A stretch of DNA of 64,000 nt from Adiantum capillus-veneris (Eukaryota; Streptophyta; Polypodiopsida; Polypodiales; Pteridaceae), in contig CM043952.1 of NCBI GenBank assembly GCA_014529385.2, forward strand, positions 156,585,057 to 156,649,056, read 5' to 3'. Under the pieces are notes generated by a model that saw only the letters and a list, made by a program, of their open reading frames with translations, was not told the origin of the DNA and made no database searches. A program made the position numbers and the translations under genes. Of this stretch, positions 1 through 10,025 are shown piece by piece. Position 1 is the stretch's first letter. Every line of letters starts with the position of its first letter.

Positions 1-2363
1 CTCGCGTGTCAAAACAACTAGCCCAATCTGAGTCCGAAAAAGCATGTAAGTCTAGTGGTGGCAATGACCCCCCCCCCCTTGGGATAAAACAAGCCAAGAT
101 GTAAAGTTCCACTCAAGTAGCAAAAAAGCCTCTTGAATGCCTACCAATTCTTAGACCCTGGGCTATGCATGAATCTGGTGACCTGTGAGACTGCAAATTG
201 AATACCTGGCCTTGTGTTGCATACATAAATAAGGCAGCCAACATCAGTTTGGTAAAGAGTGACATCAGCAGGATCACTAGCATCATGAAGACTCAATTTC
301 AAACATTTTTCCGTGGGAGTGGCAATAGGTTTGGAATCCTCAAGTCCAAACTTACATAGCAATGTCTCTATGTAACTTGTCTGACACGACGCAATACCAC
401 CATCACACTGCTTAAACTGTATGTCCAAGTAATGATGCAGCAACCCCAAATCTTTCAACTTGAAAGTAGCATTGATATCAGCCTTAAATTTAGAAATATG
501 CCTCTCAGTTGGTCTAGTGATCAACAAATCATCCACATAGAGAACCAGAACGAGAAGTACATCGCCCTCACGCTTTACATACAATGTGATTTCTGTTGGA
601 CTGTTACGAAATCCTCGTTTGACCAAATGAGTGTTAGCCTTCTCATACGAAGCACAAGGAGATTGCATAAACCCATACAAAGATTTCTTACATTTTCACA
701 CTTTATCTTCCCGCCCTTTAATGAAAAAACCGCGAGGATGTGTTACATAAACTTCCTCAAATATGTCAACATTCAAGAAAGCGGTAGCAATGTCTGACTG
801 ATGTACATCCCAACCAAAATGAGTTTCCAATGCACATAGAAAATGCACAGTGGTCATACGACAAGTGCGAGCAAAAGTCTCTTCATAATCTATGACTTTT
901 GTTATGCCCCCATAGGCTGTACATTTGCCTCATTGGAATTACATTCAAACTTCCACCACTGAAAAGAGGCAAAAAAGTGTCATAAATGTCATGTGAGCTT
1001 ACATTATCGTCTCTAGTACATGACAGCAAGGGCTGAACAGAATCTTCCACAAATAGAACATCCTGTGAGACCAAGATATGCTTTGTTTGTGGATGATACA
1101 ACTTGTAACCTTTGCTTTCAGCACTATAACCAACAAAAATACATTTGACAGCCTTATCATCCAATTTTCTATGTTGCGTTTGTGGCACCAAATCATATGC
1201 CAAATATCCAAAAACACGCATGTGCTCAATAGAAGGCTTTATATCATGCCATGCTTCATAAGGAGTCATAGACATCAAAACTTTTTAAGAACAACTTTTT
1301 GGTACATAAGTGGCACACATGATGGCCTCGAGCCAAAACGAATGCGAAAAAGCTTGACTTTTGACTATATATTGTGCCATTTTCGTAAGTGACCTGTTTT
1401 TCCTCTCAGCAACACCATTTTGTTGAGGCATATAAGGTACTGTACATTTGTCTTTTATCCCACGACTAGCTAGAAATGCATTAAATTCATGAGACATATA
1501 CTCCCCCCCTCGATCTAAACGGAGGGTGCCCATAGTACATTTTGAGGCGTTTTCAACCATAGCTAGAAATTGTTTGAAGCACATAAACACTTCGGACTTC
1601 TCCTTAAGTGGATACACCCATGCATGCGTGGAGTAATCATCAATGAAAGTCATGAAGTAAAGGTAATTGCCCACAAACGGAGTTTGCATGGGCCCACAAA
1701 CATCACTATGCACAAGCTGCCACATGCATATGGCCCTAATTGAACCATCCTTTGGAAAATTTGAACGTTGCATCTTACCCAAAATACAGCCTTCAAAAAC
1801 ATGTTTCAAGAGGCGGCAAAGAAGCAACCATATCAAATTTCTGCAAACGCAGCAAACTGCCAAAATTCACATGTCCAAAGCCTGCATGCCAAAGTTTTGC
1901 ATCTGAAATAGCCTTTGAATCCAAAACAACATTTGAAAATTTTTTTCCACACTTATACAAAGTGGGCTTATATAGCCCATGACATAAAATGTCAGATGCA
2001 ACAATTTCATCAACGAAACTGAGATCATGTACTGTACATCTGTCATCCACAAATTTGACTACAAATCAAAGTCTAACAAGTGCATATACAAACAAAATAT
2101 TCTTCTTAATCCTAGGTACATGCAGTGCATCCAACAAGTGTGAAAGAACTGCCATTTGCAGTAGTAAGCACAATATTTCCAACTCCCTGAACCAGATAAG
2201 AGGCATTGTTTGCACAAGTGACTGAATTCCTATGAGGGACAAACTCAAGAGCGGTAAACAAATCACAAGGTGAGGTAATGTGCTTTGTAGCACCACTGTC
2301 AAAATACCACACATGTGAATCTACAACAAATTGACATGCATGTATCATGGACAGTAGGATCAT
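1..2363 (-). pseudogene. C1-a pol: protease, integrase, RT, partial RNase H
   Basis: Read right to left. The copia protease motif (DSGATKH) is near 2300, the GAG-pre-integrase region (KLWHAGFGHVNF) at 1793-2050, the integrase core at 1285-1863 (FIDDYS, DRGGEYMSHEF, PQQNGVAERKN), integrase C-terminal part at 883-1278, and RT with the catalytic YVDD and start of RNase H below 680. The pieces lie in different frames. Compared with the C1 copy at 27000-27600, about 0.45 kb between the integrase linker and the RT amino end is missing at about 905. RT/RNase H is cut by the window start. Dead copy. Confidence 0.88.
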
Positions 2364-2367
2364 AAGT

Positions 2368-3350
2368 TCACTCTGTAATTAAAGCCCATTCTGCATCAAC
2401 ATCAGCATCACAATCTCCTTTCATAGAAGACTCAACAATAGCTGCATTTGTAGTGAAACCAACATTTGTGGTGGAACTAGCCTCTTTCTTCTTCGTCTCT
2501 TTTGCCTTCAACTTAGGACACTCCTTGATTAAGTGATCATTAGCTTTACAATAATGGCAATGCATCTTCTTATTTCCCTTTTCACCATGATTCCTAAATG
2601 GATTGCAGCCAGCGGAAGCATTAGGAACAAGTGATTTACAACTCGCAAAAGAACCATGAGAAGTGGCTACATTGTTGCTACCACCTTTTTTTTTAGCAAC
2701 AATAAAGGGTTGTTCAACTACACACTGTCTAGTCCTGTTTTTTTTTGGAAAGTGACTCTTGCAACATCAATTTTTATAATGCATCAATCTTGACAACTTC
2801 TGGATTTCCTTGGGTCATAAGTCTCCAAGTATTAGCAAGAGTCTCGTAAGAATCTGGCAAAGTATCAAGAATAGACTGCACAAGGGAAATGTCAAAAATG
2901 ACTTCGCCTGCAGAAATAAGTTGCTCATTTGACACCAGCAAGGAAACTGTCCATCTCATCTTCCTCATGCATAATCTTCGACTCCAGCTCTTTACGCAAC
3001 AATGCAATTTTAGCCTTATTGTGACTTGCATAAAGACCAATAAGAATATTCCAAGCCTATTTTATAGATTTCATAATGAATGTGAGGAGTAATAGTGCAC
3101 TTCACATACAGCATAATCAATGCATGAGCTTGCACATCCTTTACATCCCAACAAGCTTGGCAAAACAGCTCTGGCAGTAGCAATCTCGCCACCAAAACCT
3201 GCAACATCCTCAGAACAAAGGCGTACATTAATGCCCTGCACAATGTTCTAAATGCCCTTTGACACTAGAACATGTTGCATCATATAAGCCCACATAGGGT
3301 AAATGTCCTCATCCAATCATCTTGAACACATCTGTGTTGTTGTCATCCAT
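2368..3350 (-). pseudogene. C1-a gag (broken)
   Basis: Retrotransposon capsid/nucleocapsid gene. The start is the ATG at 3350 (MDDNNTDVF), matching the starts of the C1 copies at 60005 and 34906. The nucleocapsid zinc knuckle C-x2-C-x4-H-x4-C (CHYCKANDHLIKEC) is at about 2520-2565. The part just after the start is shortened relative to the 60005 copy, and the frame shifts several times between 3330 and 2600. Confidence 0.8.
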
Positions 3351-3701
3351 GGTAAATGATACAGTTGATGTAAAACTTTCCCAAAAAGAGGAGACACAAA
3401 GCGAGAACAACATGTGCTATATAGCACAATCCATAGAAGGCTATAAGGGACATGTTATGTAGAAAACGACACAGATAGAATTTTTGCACAAAATGACAAA
3501 ATAGCTTGCACATAGTACTGCCTGTACTAGTGGAACGAAGGTCGAAATGAGCCCGAATAAAAAATCTCAGCAGACAAAGCTCTTCGATCTTACTCAGAAT
3601 ATTTTTTGACCTACAGATGCTTGCCAAAGCTCACATAAATTAGAGAAAGTGAGCAAGCGTATGTTGGAGTTGTTGGCAACTAAGCCCGGAAGGATGTACC
3701 T

Positions 3702-3713
3702 GCTCTTATACCA
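3702..3713 (-). promoter_or_regulatory. Primer binding site of C1-a (tRNA-iMet)
   Basis: Minus strand reads TGGTATAAGAGC, two bases inside the 5' LTR. It differs by one base from TGGTATCAGAGC, the usual copia primer site complementary to the 3' end of initiator tRNA-Met. It fixes the LTR end and the element's direction. Confidence 0.8.
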
Positions 3714-3715
3714 AT

Positions 3716-3943
3716 TGTTGGAATTAGGGTTGCAGGAAAACACACATAGCTTGGAGAAGACGAAGAAATCTCACGGCACACAACACAGAGTGTATTACTT
3801 AGTGTACAATGGAAAGATATAGATCCCTAGAGTGATGGGTGTATATACAATGCACATGGGAAAAAACCTCCTAGTGAGGGAAAAAATGCCCTGACGGTCC
3901 TAAGTGTGTTCACACACATCACTACCACATGTATATGATAGCA
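3716..3943 (-). repeat. 5' LTR of C1-a
   Basis: 228-bp LTR. On the minus strand it should run TGTTACC...CCAACA; here the outer end is mutated to TGCTATC. It aligns over its length with the LTR at 3975-4201 and those at 35245-35470 and 59436-59643. Confidence 0.85.
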
Positions 3944-3974
3944 ATCATAAATTTCAAAAAAGGGACATACAAGG
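3944..3974. other. 31-bp spacer between two head-to-tail C1 LTRs
   Basis: Short A-rich segment between two same-orientation LTRs. It contains no recognisable target duplication for either element. Confidence 0.6.
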
Positions 3975-4201
3975 TGTTGGAATTAGGGTTACAAAGAAAC
4001 GCACACAGCTTGGAGAAGACGAAGGAAGCTCAAGGCACACAACAGAGAGTGTATTACTTAGTGTGCAATGGAAAGATAGATAGCCCTAGAATGATGGGTG
4101 TATATATAATGCACTGGGAAAAAAACCTCCTAGTGAGGGAAAAATTACCCCGACGGTCCTAAGTGTTCTCACACACATCACTACCCATGTATATGGTAAC
4201 A
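3975..4201 (-). repeat. 3' LTR of a second C1 copy
   Basis: 227-bp LTR with clean ends (minus strand TGTTACC...CCAACA). Immediately upstream on the minus strand is a polypurine tract (AGGGGGGATT), so this is a 3' LTR belonging to the pol fragment at 4202-4500. Confidence 0.88.
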
Positions 4202-4500
4202 AATCCCCCCTGGGAGTGATGCGGTGAGCAAGAGTTGGCACATAGAGTATAGGGAAGTGCCATGCCTTGAGGAAAGGATCGGTCCACAAAGGGGAGTAAG
4301 CCCAAAGCTTTGCAAAAAGCATCAAAACTTCTCACGAGACAATGCCTTTATCGAAAGATCTGCAAGGTGGTCCTGTGTTGGTACATAAGCCAAGCTCATC
4401 TCTCTTGTTGAGAGTCTCTCCCTGACATAATGGTAATGCACCTTAATGTGCTTTGTGCGAGCATGAAAAATTGGGTTCCTTGCAATTGCCAATGCGCTTC
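4202..4500 (-). pseudogene. 3' end of C1 pol (RNase H tail) plus polypurine tract
   Basis: Minus strand encodes the end of copia RNase H in broken frames (ARTKHI-like and ADLS-KAL-like motifs seen intact in the copy at 34375-34560), followed by the polypurine tract and LTR. At about 4500 homology stops abruptly and G2-like gypsy sequence begins, so this copy is truncated there. Confidence 0.75.
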
Positions 4501-5663
4501 AAGTCTAAAAAGACCCATTATTAAGTCCAAAGCTCCCGAGGTGTGCACCATATCCCACATAGTCAGCTCAACAAAACCGATAATAGATCCCAGTCCCACT
4601 TACCCTAATATAATTAACAAAATCAACCATTTATAGGCTACTTAAGGACCTCTCTTCTTAAGCAAGAAAAGAGAACCCAAATGCTTAGATACTTATGTAA
4701 TGGAAATGGCCTATTAACTTTGAGGGTAGCGGAAATTAAAGAAGTACTTTTATTAATTACTTTGTGAGCATAGCGGGTGAACTTAATTGATGGTAGCAGC
4801 ATAAACATGGCATTTAGTTAACTTGGCATGAACAATGCTTTTGCAAGAGAGAGAGTTTAGAGAACATGACAACAATTGAGGACCGGATTTATGTGGAGCC
4901 AGTCCCCCCCTAATAGGCATTTGTATAATAGGTTCTCCCATTTAGAGGGACTTGGTACAATACATTCTTTGTGTTCCTTGTGACCTACGTGATGCAATGA
5001 AGATGGAATGCTTCATGCATCATGAGCATAACATAAACTTGTAGAAAGCATTAACTATCCCAAGCCTCAATCCCAAGACCTCAAACACCTTTGAAGGTGG
5101 AGAGAGATAGCAGGGAATGAGGGTAGGGAAAAAGAAGAAGAAACATTTCATAGGAGAAAGAATTAGTTCCTCACTTATCATCACTCTTCTTGCTAGAATA
5201 CATAATAGCATAGTAATGAAGATGGAGAAGATGGAGAAGATGGCAAGCTTAAGCATTGAAGCATGGCTCTTGGTTGGATTTGCATTCCATAGCCAAGAGT
5301 GTTCGTGTAGGCTCTCAACCTCTCTACTTGCTTGGAGAAGGAGAGGGAGCTCTTGCACTTTTCACAATACACAATGAGTGTGTGTGTGTGTGTGTGTGTG
5401 TGGGAGAGTATACCCCTTAAGAAACCCCCTAGCTTGATTTGGTCGACCCCCCCTTGTAGCTCATGCTTGAAGCTCATTGGACCCCTCCTAGCCTAGCCAA
5501 TCACAAGCAAGGGCATATCAAGCAACAAGGGTTGGGACAAGTGTCCCCCTTTCCCATTTGAGAGAGAGGACTTGATAAATGCTAAAACAATTAATTAAAT
5601 CCACTAAATTATCATTGGACCCCTTGGAAGGCCAACCAATAGTCTTTAGGCACACCATGAGGG
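4501..5663 (-). mobile_element. G2-like gypsy relic: LTR end and leader, interrupted by G1
   Basis: Reverse-complement match to the G2 element: 4501-4695 corresponds to its leader (G2 42176-42370) and 4696-5663 to the inner part of its LTR (G2 42175 downwards). The LTR piece resumes for about 12 bases at 24234 on the other side of G1. Diverged from G2 itself, with its own (GT)n tract at about 5376-5401. No coding sequence; the gag side was lost at the junction near 4500. Confidence 0.8.
5659..5663. repeat. Target site duplication of G1, left (GAGGG)
   Basis: GAGGG directly precedes the left LTR and recurs at 24229-24233 directly after the right LTR. A 5-bp duplication is standard for LTR retrotransposon integration and fixes both element ends. 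Confidence 0.92.
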
Positions 5664-6587
5664 TGTTTGTGGGTCGCCGCGACGGACGTCCATAGCGAGG
5701 CTCTCACGCATCAACATAAAATATCAATACAAGGGAAGCGACCAGGATGAGGCATGGAAACTCACTAGGGTGTCATTCCTAATGAAGTGAACCCGATGAG
5801 ATGCCACTACTAACTCTGCAAGCAAATCATACGCACAAAAGCCAAGTAATCTGTCTATGTCCTTCTATACAGCTCTACAGTCATCACGCCCGTTTATCAT
5901 GCAAATCATGTCGGAATCGCACGAAACTTGAAGGGAAGCTACAGGGGACTATCAGGAACATATCCTATCAGTGTCACAGCATTCTGGAGAGGTACAAAGA
6001 TCGCGATCGTTCGTCCCAAAGTCAGCAAAAACAGTGAACAGGTGATCCTAAAGGGTCGTATTAGGGTCCCTGAAGCCTCTCCTAGAGTCAAAACAACATA
6101 AAATACGCATATAAACACTCAAAACAAGGATTTAAGGCCACAAACTCATAGTTGAACACTTATACCAAATCTTGAATGATTACATTTGAATGGAAGAACA
6201 AAGTAAGAGGAACACAATACATTAAACAAAATTGAATTCGGATTACCGTAGCCACAATAGCGAAGATTACAAGTTGGAGCAAGAAGAAGCTCTCAAACGT
6301 ATGATTTCTTCTCAGTTTCTCATAAAAAAGATAATGTTCAAACTTACAAAATTGACCTTTATAGTTTAGGTCTTTACAAATGGCTTGTCCGGCCAAAAGC
6401 TCCTAAACTTCTAACTGGCTCTCTTCTATACATTTGCTCCCAGAAAAATAATCATAAATTATTTTACAAGTTCTCGGCTCAGAGAAGCTCTTTTACAAAG
6501 GATGAGATTTCCGCAAAAATGTAGATTCCCTGAAAAATGTGACTCTTTCTTTGGAAACCGCAGCTTCGTCATTTCATCCGCCAAACA
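5664..6587 (-). repeat. 3' LTR of G1
   Basis: 924 bp, plus strand beginning TGTTTGTGGG and ending GCCAAACA, so TG...CA on either strand. Holds one copy of the GATCGCGATC palindrome at 5999-6008. Aligns without large gaps to 23305-24228. Confidence 0.93.
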
Positions 6588-6605
6588 CTCCCCCCTTCCT
6601 TAACC
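6588..6605 (-). promoter_or_regulatory. Polypurine tract of G1
   Basis: Minus strand shows a purine run (GGAAGGGGGGAG) abutting the 3' LTR; this is where plus-strand DNA synthesis is primed in LTR retrotransposons. Confidence 0.8.
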
Positions 6606-6625
6606 TTGCACGCCCTCGTGCATGT

Positions 6626-9600
6626 TCAGAGCTTTGGTCGTTGATGGGGCTCCAAGGAAGCAAGTGTTGCTGAAAAACTCCGTGTTCGAAGGACAGCTTC
6701 AAGGGCTTCTTGATGCTGCCTGAAAGTATTTTCACTTAAAGTGTGTTGGTATGCTATGTATCGTGCCTTGAGGTCCTTTGCCATAGGGTGGAAGATCCTT
6801 GAGTCGATTTCAAAGAAACCTGTGACGAAGGCCTCTTCAAACGTCTGCAAGTAATGTGAAGGCAGATACATGAGTTTGGAGTACATTGCCATCAAGATAT
6901 GTCGTGGCGGCGAATCTTGCAAATTCCAGCAGATCCCTCTATGCCCTTCCAAGAAAAGATTCCACGGATGATCGTCGCCTTCAGTGTCTTTGAACACCTG
7001 GATGCAGGTGATGATCATCCGGGATATCTTTACTAGCATCTGACAGGCCCCGTCGGGGACATCCCGCAGCAAGGTGATTGTCGAGTTCAGGGTGTTGACT
7101 ACATAGGCTACTGTAGGAGGATGCTACACTGTGAGGATTGGGTAGTTCAGCTTTTGCTGCCTTGAGCCTTTCCATGTGGCAAAGTCCTTCCACGTGCGTC
7201 TTCTAGGGATTGGGAAAAAATTAGGATCTATCTGGATGTGCTGAGGAGTGTTGTGGTAGTTAGTTAGATCCTGTGGCCGCTTGTCCAACTAGCTCTGCCT
7301 CCACTTTGGGTGATCTTCAATGAGAGCCTGAGCTTCTTCAGCTGTCAGTGCTACACCTTCGTAACCCCCATCTTTGTTTCGTGGCAGGGTCGGCCGCATC
7401 TTCTCCTTCCATAGGATTGCTTCATAGCATATCAAGGGAAATGGTAGGTATTCATGGCCAAACCCCTCCACCTGCTCTTCAAGCTGTAAGAACGCCAGGG
7501 CCGCTGACTCCATTATCTTCTTTTCATACATCATGTATTCTTTTGTTGGTCCCTCTGGCATGTCCTTGATGCTTTCCGTGAGCTCATCTCTAATATCCAG
7601 GTCTGCCTTGGCCGATCCCTATCCTTGTTCTCCTTCATGTGAAGTTTTAGGCACATCATGCAGGTCTTGACTAGACAGCAGTTGAGGTTGCACCTGGGCT
7701 GCATCTGTTCTGATTTGCTGTTGAGAAATTAGGTCTTCTTTTTCCTTCAGCAATGTCTCATTGATCTGTTTCTGAGTCTCTAATTCTGCTCTCGCCGCTG
7801 CCAAATGTTGCTCCAGCTCTTTTACCTTTTGCTCGTTGGCCGCCATCTGGGCCATCATTCCCGATATGAGCAACTGTCTTTGAAGTTTCTCTTGCTCTAG
7901 CTCCCCTTTCAACGCTGCTAGGGTGTTCTCTGCTGTAGCATTGTTTGATGTGGAGACCAATGCTCCCGCAGGTTCTTGGTTTGCCATCAAGGTTGTCAGA
8001 GTACTTTTGACAGTGAGGTATGAACTGTTAACTCTCTGAAACCTTGCACTTTCGTAAGCAAGCTGCTCCGTTGCCTTCTGTACCTTTTTTGTCAATCCTT
8101 GGCATTGTTTTTACTTGGTGGTCAACTCCGTTCTGACGTCCACCAGATCTCTGATCAGAGACTGAGCTTGTTGTCGCTCAGTGTCTCTTTCCTGCGTTGT
8201 GAGCTCCAATTGTGCCTGTAGGCTCTCTAACTCCTCTTGCCCAGTTTTTTGCTTTTGTTGGGCTTACTTTTCTTTTTCTCTTAGCACCACGTGCTGGCAT
8301 TGGAATTATCTTTCTAATTCCTGTAAGGTTTTCCTGTAGTCAAAATCAACAATAGCCTGACAGGCTTCTTGGTATCCTACTGCTTCTGTAGGCATAGACT
8401 CTTTTTGTGAGGATGAAGGAGGAGGAGGAGGTGGTGGTTTTTGGGTAGATGGAGAAGGAAGAGGAGGAGGAGATTTCGGCGAAGGAGGAGGAGGTGGTGA
8501 TTTAGGCGAGGGGAGGTGGTGATTTTTCCACTTCTCGTACATGCCTCTTCTTCGAAGCATCTTCCCTTGGCTGCAAAGCATACGCTTCCACTTTTCTTTT
8601 CTTTAAAATATTTATGATTCTTTTGCGAGTCAAATCCACCGCCGTCGCGCTTCCACATTCCTCTCTCTTTGGGTTTTCTTTAATTGCTCTGCTTGGTTTG
8701 TATCATCAGCCGCATCTTTCTCCTTTGTTCCTTCAGTGGACTGCGAAGAAATGTCCACTTCTGCAGCCTTTTGTTCCGCTTCTAACCTTTGCTTTTCAGC
8801 CCGTATGCGAGCTTCATTTTCTATTCTTTCTTGTCTTTCCTTCTCGAACCTTCGTTTTTCTGTTTGTTGTGTTGCAGCAGCCCTTGCTGTTTTTCAGCCC
8901 GCAGCTTGGTCCTTCTTTCCTCAACTCTTTGTTGGGCCTCTGCATATGCTTTTTGAAGGTCAGACTGTGGCACTGTACTTCTTTCCCTCTTTCTTTTCTC
9001 AAGTGGTGTGCTGGTGTCTTCCTCCTCGCTTTCTTCAAACTCAGACGGTCCTTTGTCTTTAGACCCTTGGGAGTTTCCCTCGTCTTCAGTCTCAGTCTTT
9101 TCTTCATCGCTTGAGCTCTTGTTGGATGCCTTGGCCGAGCGCGATGATGTTGCGCTAGTGGTCGTCCTAACTGAATGAGCAACCAGCTTTGCTTTCTGAA
9201 TCAGGGCCGTTTGAGAACTGGCCGCCGACAGATCTTCAATCATTCCCAAAGCTTGGTATGCTATTCTTGCTAGCATTGGCCCCGCACTTATGTAGCTTTT
9301 GTTCTTTGCCGAGCCTTTCAAATTTGCTTCGACCAGGTTCTCCAAGATGTAAGAACCATAATCGAAGCGGATGGTTCTATTTTCAGTTGTTGCTATAAGA
9401 GCCATGACCACTGCGATGTGCAGGATTGGCTCGGTGTAACGAGGAGGCTTTTGTACTCTGAAATGCTGAGACATTAACCTCATCAGTAATTCCAGCTCGT
9501 CGTATATCATGTCACTGCATTTGTACTTGTTTCCTTTTGCTTTGATGCATGCCTTCTTGTTATCCAGTGACTTGGTCTTTGCCAGCAAGTCGTGTTGCCT

Positions 9601-10025
9601 TGGAAGGAAATGTAAAGCTTCATTGATGATTTCTTTTGTGATCTTTACCTTTACCTTCGATCCATCCTTGTCAGTGAGCATCGCTTGCCCATCATACTGA
9701 TCGAGCTCATGAGCTCGTGGGCCCTCATGTAGTCTGTTCCCCATGGCTGCAATCTGAAAAACTGCTCCAAGTGCACAGCCCGCACGGCTTCTGTGACCTC
9801 TGGTCTTCGGTGGAGATTCCATATTTCTCGTGGCATGATAGTCGTCTTTACCATGTCACCATCAGCATCCCTAAACTTTGCAATGAAAATGTGAGCCGCG
9901 ATCTGAGCTAGTATTTCATCCGAGATGTGAGCTTTCTCATTTGTAGCGAGCTCATCCACTTCATACGTGCAACTGTCCACTGCCTTTCTTTCTTTTGCCG
10001 AGGCATTCTGTGTCAGTAGAATCAC
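6626..10025 (-). pseudogene. G1 3' open region B: long coiled-coil protein of unknown function
   Basis: Unrecognised gene of about 1,100 codons in the position of env-like genes, ending 38 bases before the 3' LTR. In order: an N-terminal globular region (about 10000-9230; helices such as HISDEILAQIAAH); an acidic Ser/Glu stretch and a Lys/Arg/Glu-rich coiled coil (9200-8820); a proline-rich segment of PPPPP and SPKSPPP repeats (8510-8410); a long Gln/Glu-rich coiled coil (8260-7640); a C-terminal globular region (7560-6626) with many Trp and His. No signal peptide or convincing membrane helix, so I do not call it an envelope gene. Broken by a frameshift near 9740, another near 8820-8600 and several in-frame stops. 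A plausible start is the ATG at 10006, which needs a frameshift soon after. Confidence 0.6.

Larger units (their letters stand above)
1..3943 (-). mobile_element. Ty1/copia family C1, copy a (truncated by window edge)
   Basis: Minus-strand copia element. Its 5' LTR is at 3716-3943, a tRNA-Met-type primer site follows, then gag and pol run leftwards until the window edge cuts the element in RNase H. Domain order gag, protease, integrase, RT, RNase H defines Ty1/copia. At least four further copies or pieces of the same family lie in this window (4202-4500, 24976-34709, 34710-35470, 59436-62374). Coding frames are broken by several frameshifts, so this copy cannot be autonomous. Confidence 0.9.

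Noticed and set aside
883-1278. Possible host gene in the first 5 kb
   Set aside because: All frames there align with copia integrase, RT or gag of family C1 or with antisense of these.
8614-9114. Plus-strand 166-codon Phe/Leu-rich frame resembling a membrane protein
   Set aside because: It is the antisense shadow of the Lys/Glu-rich coiled coil of the G1 3' gene.
6626-10025. Calling the G1 3' gene an envelope gene
   Set aside because: Position fits, but I see no signal peptide, cleavage site or membrane helix; the most hydrophobic stretch (HIAVVMALIA) is too short.
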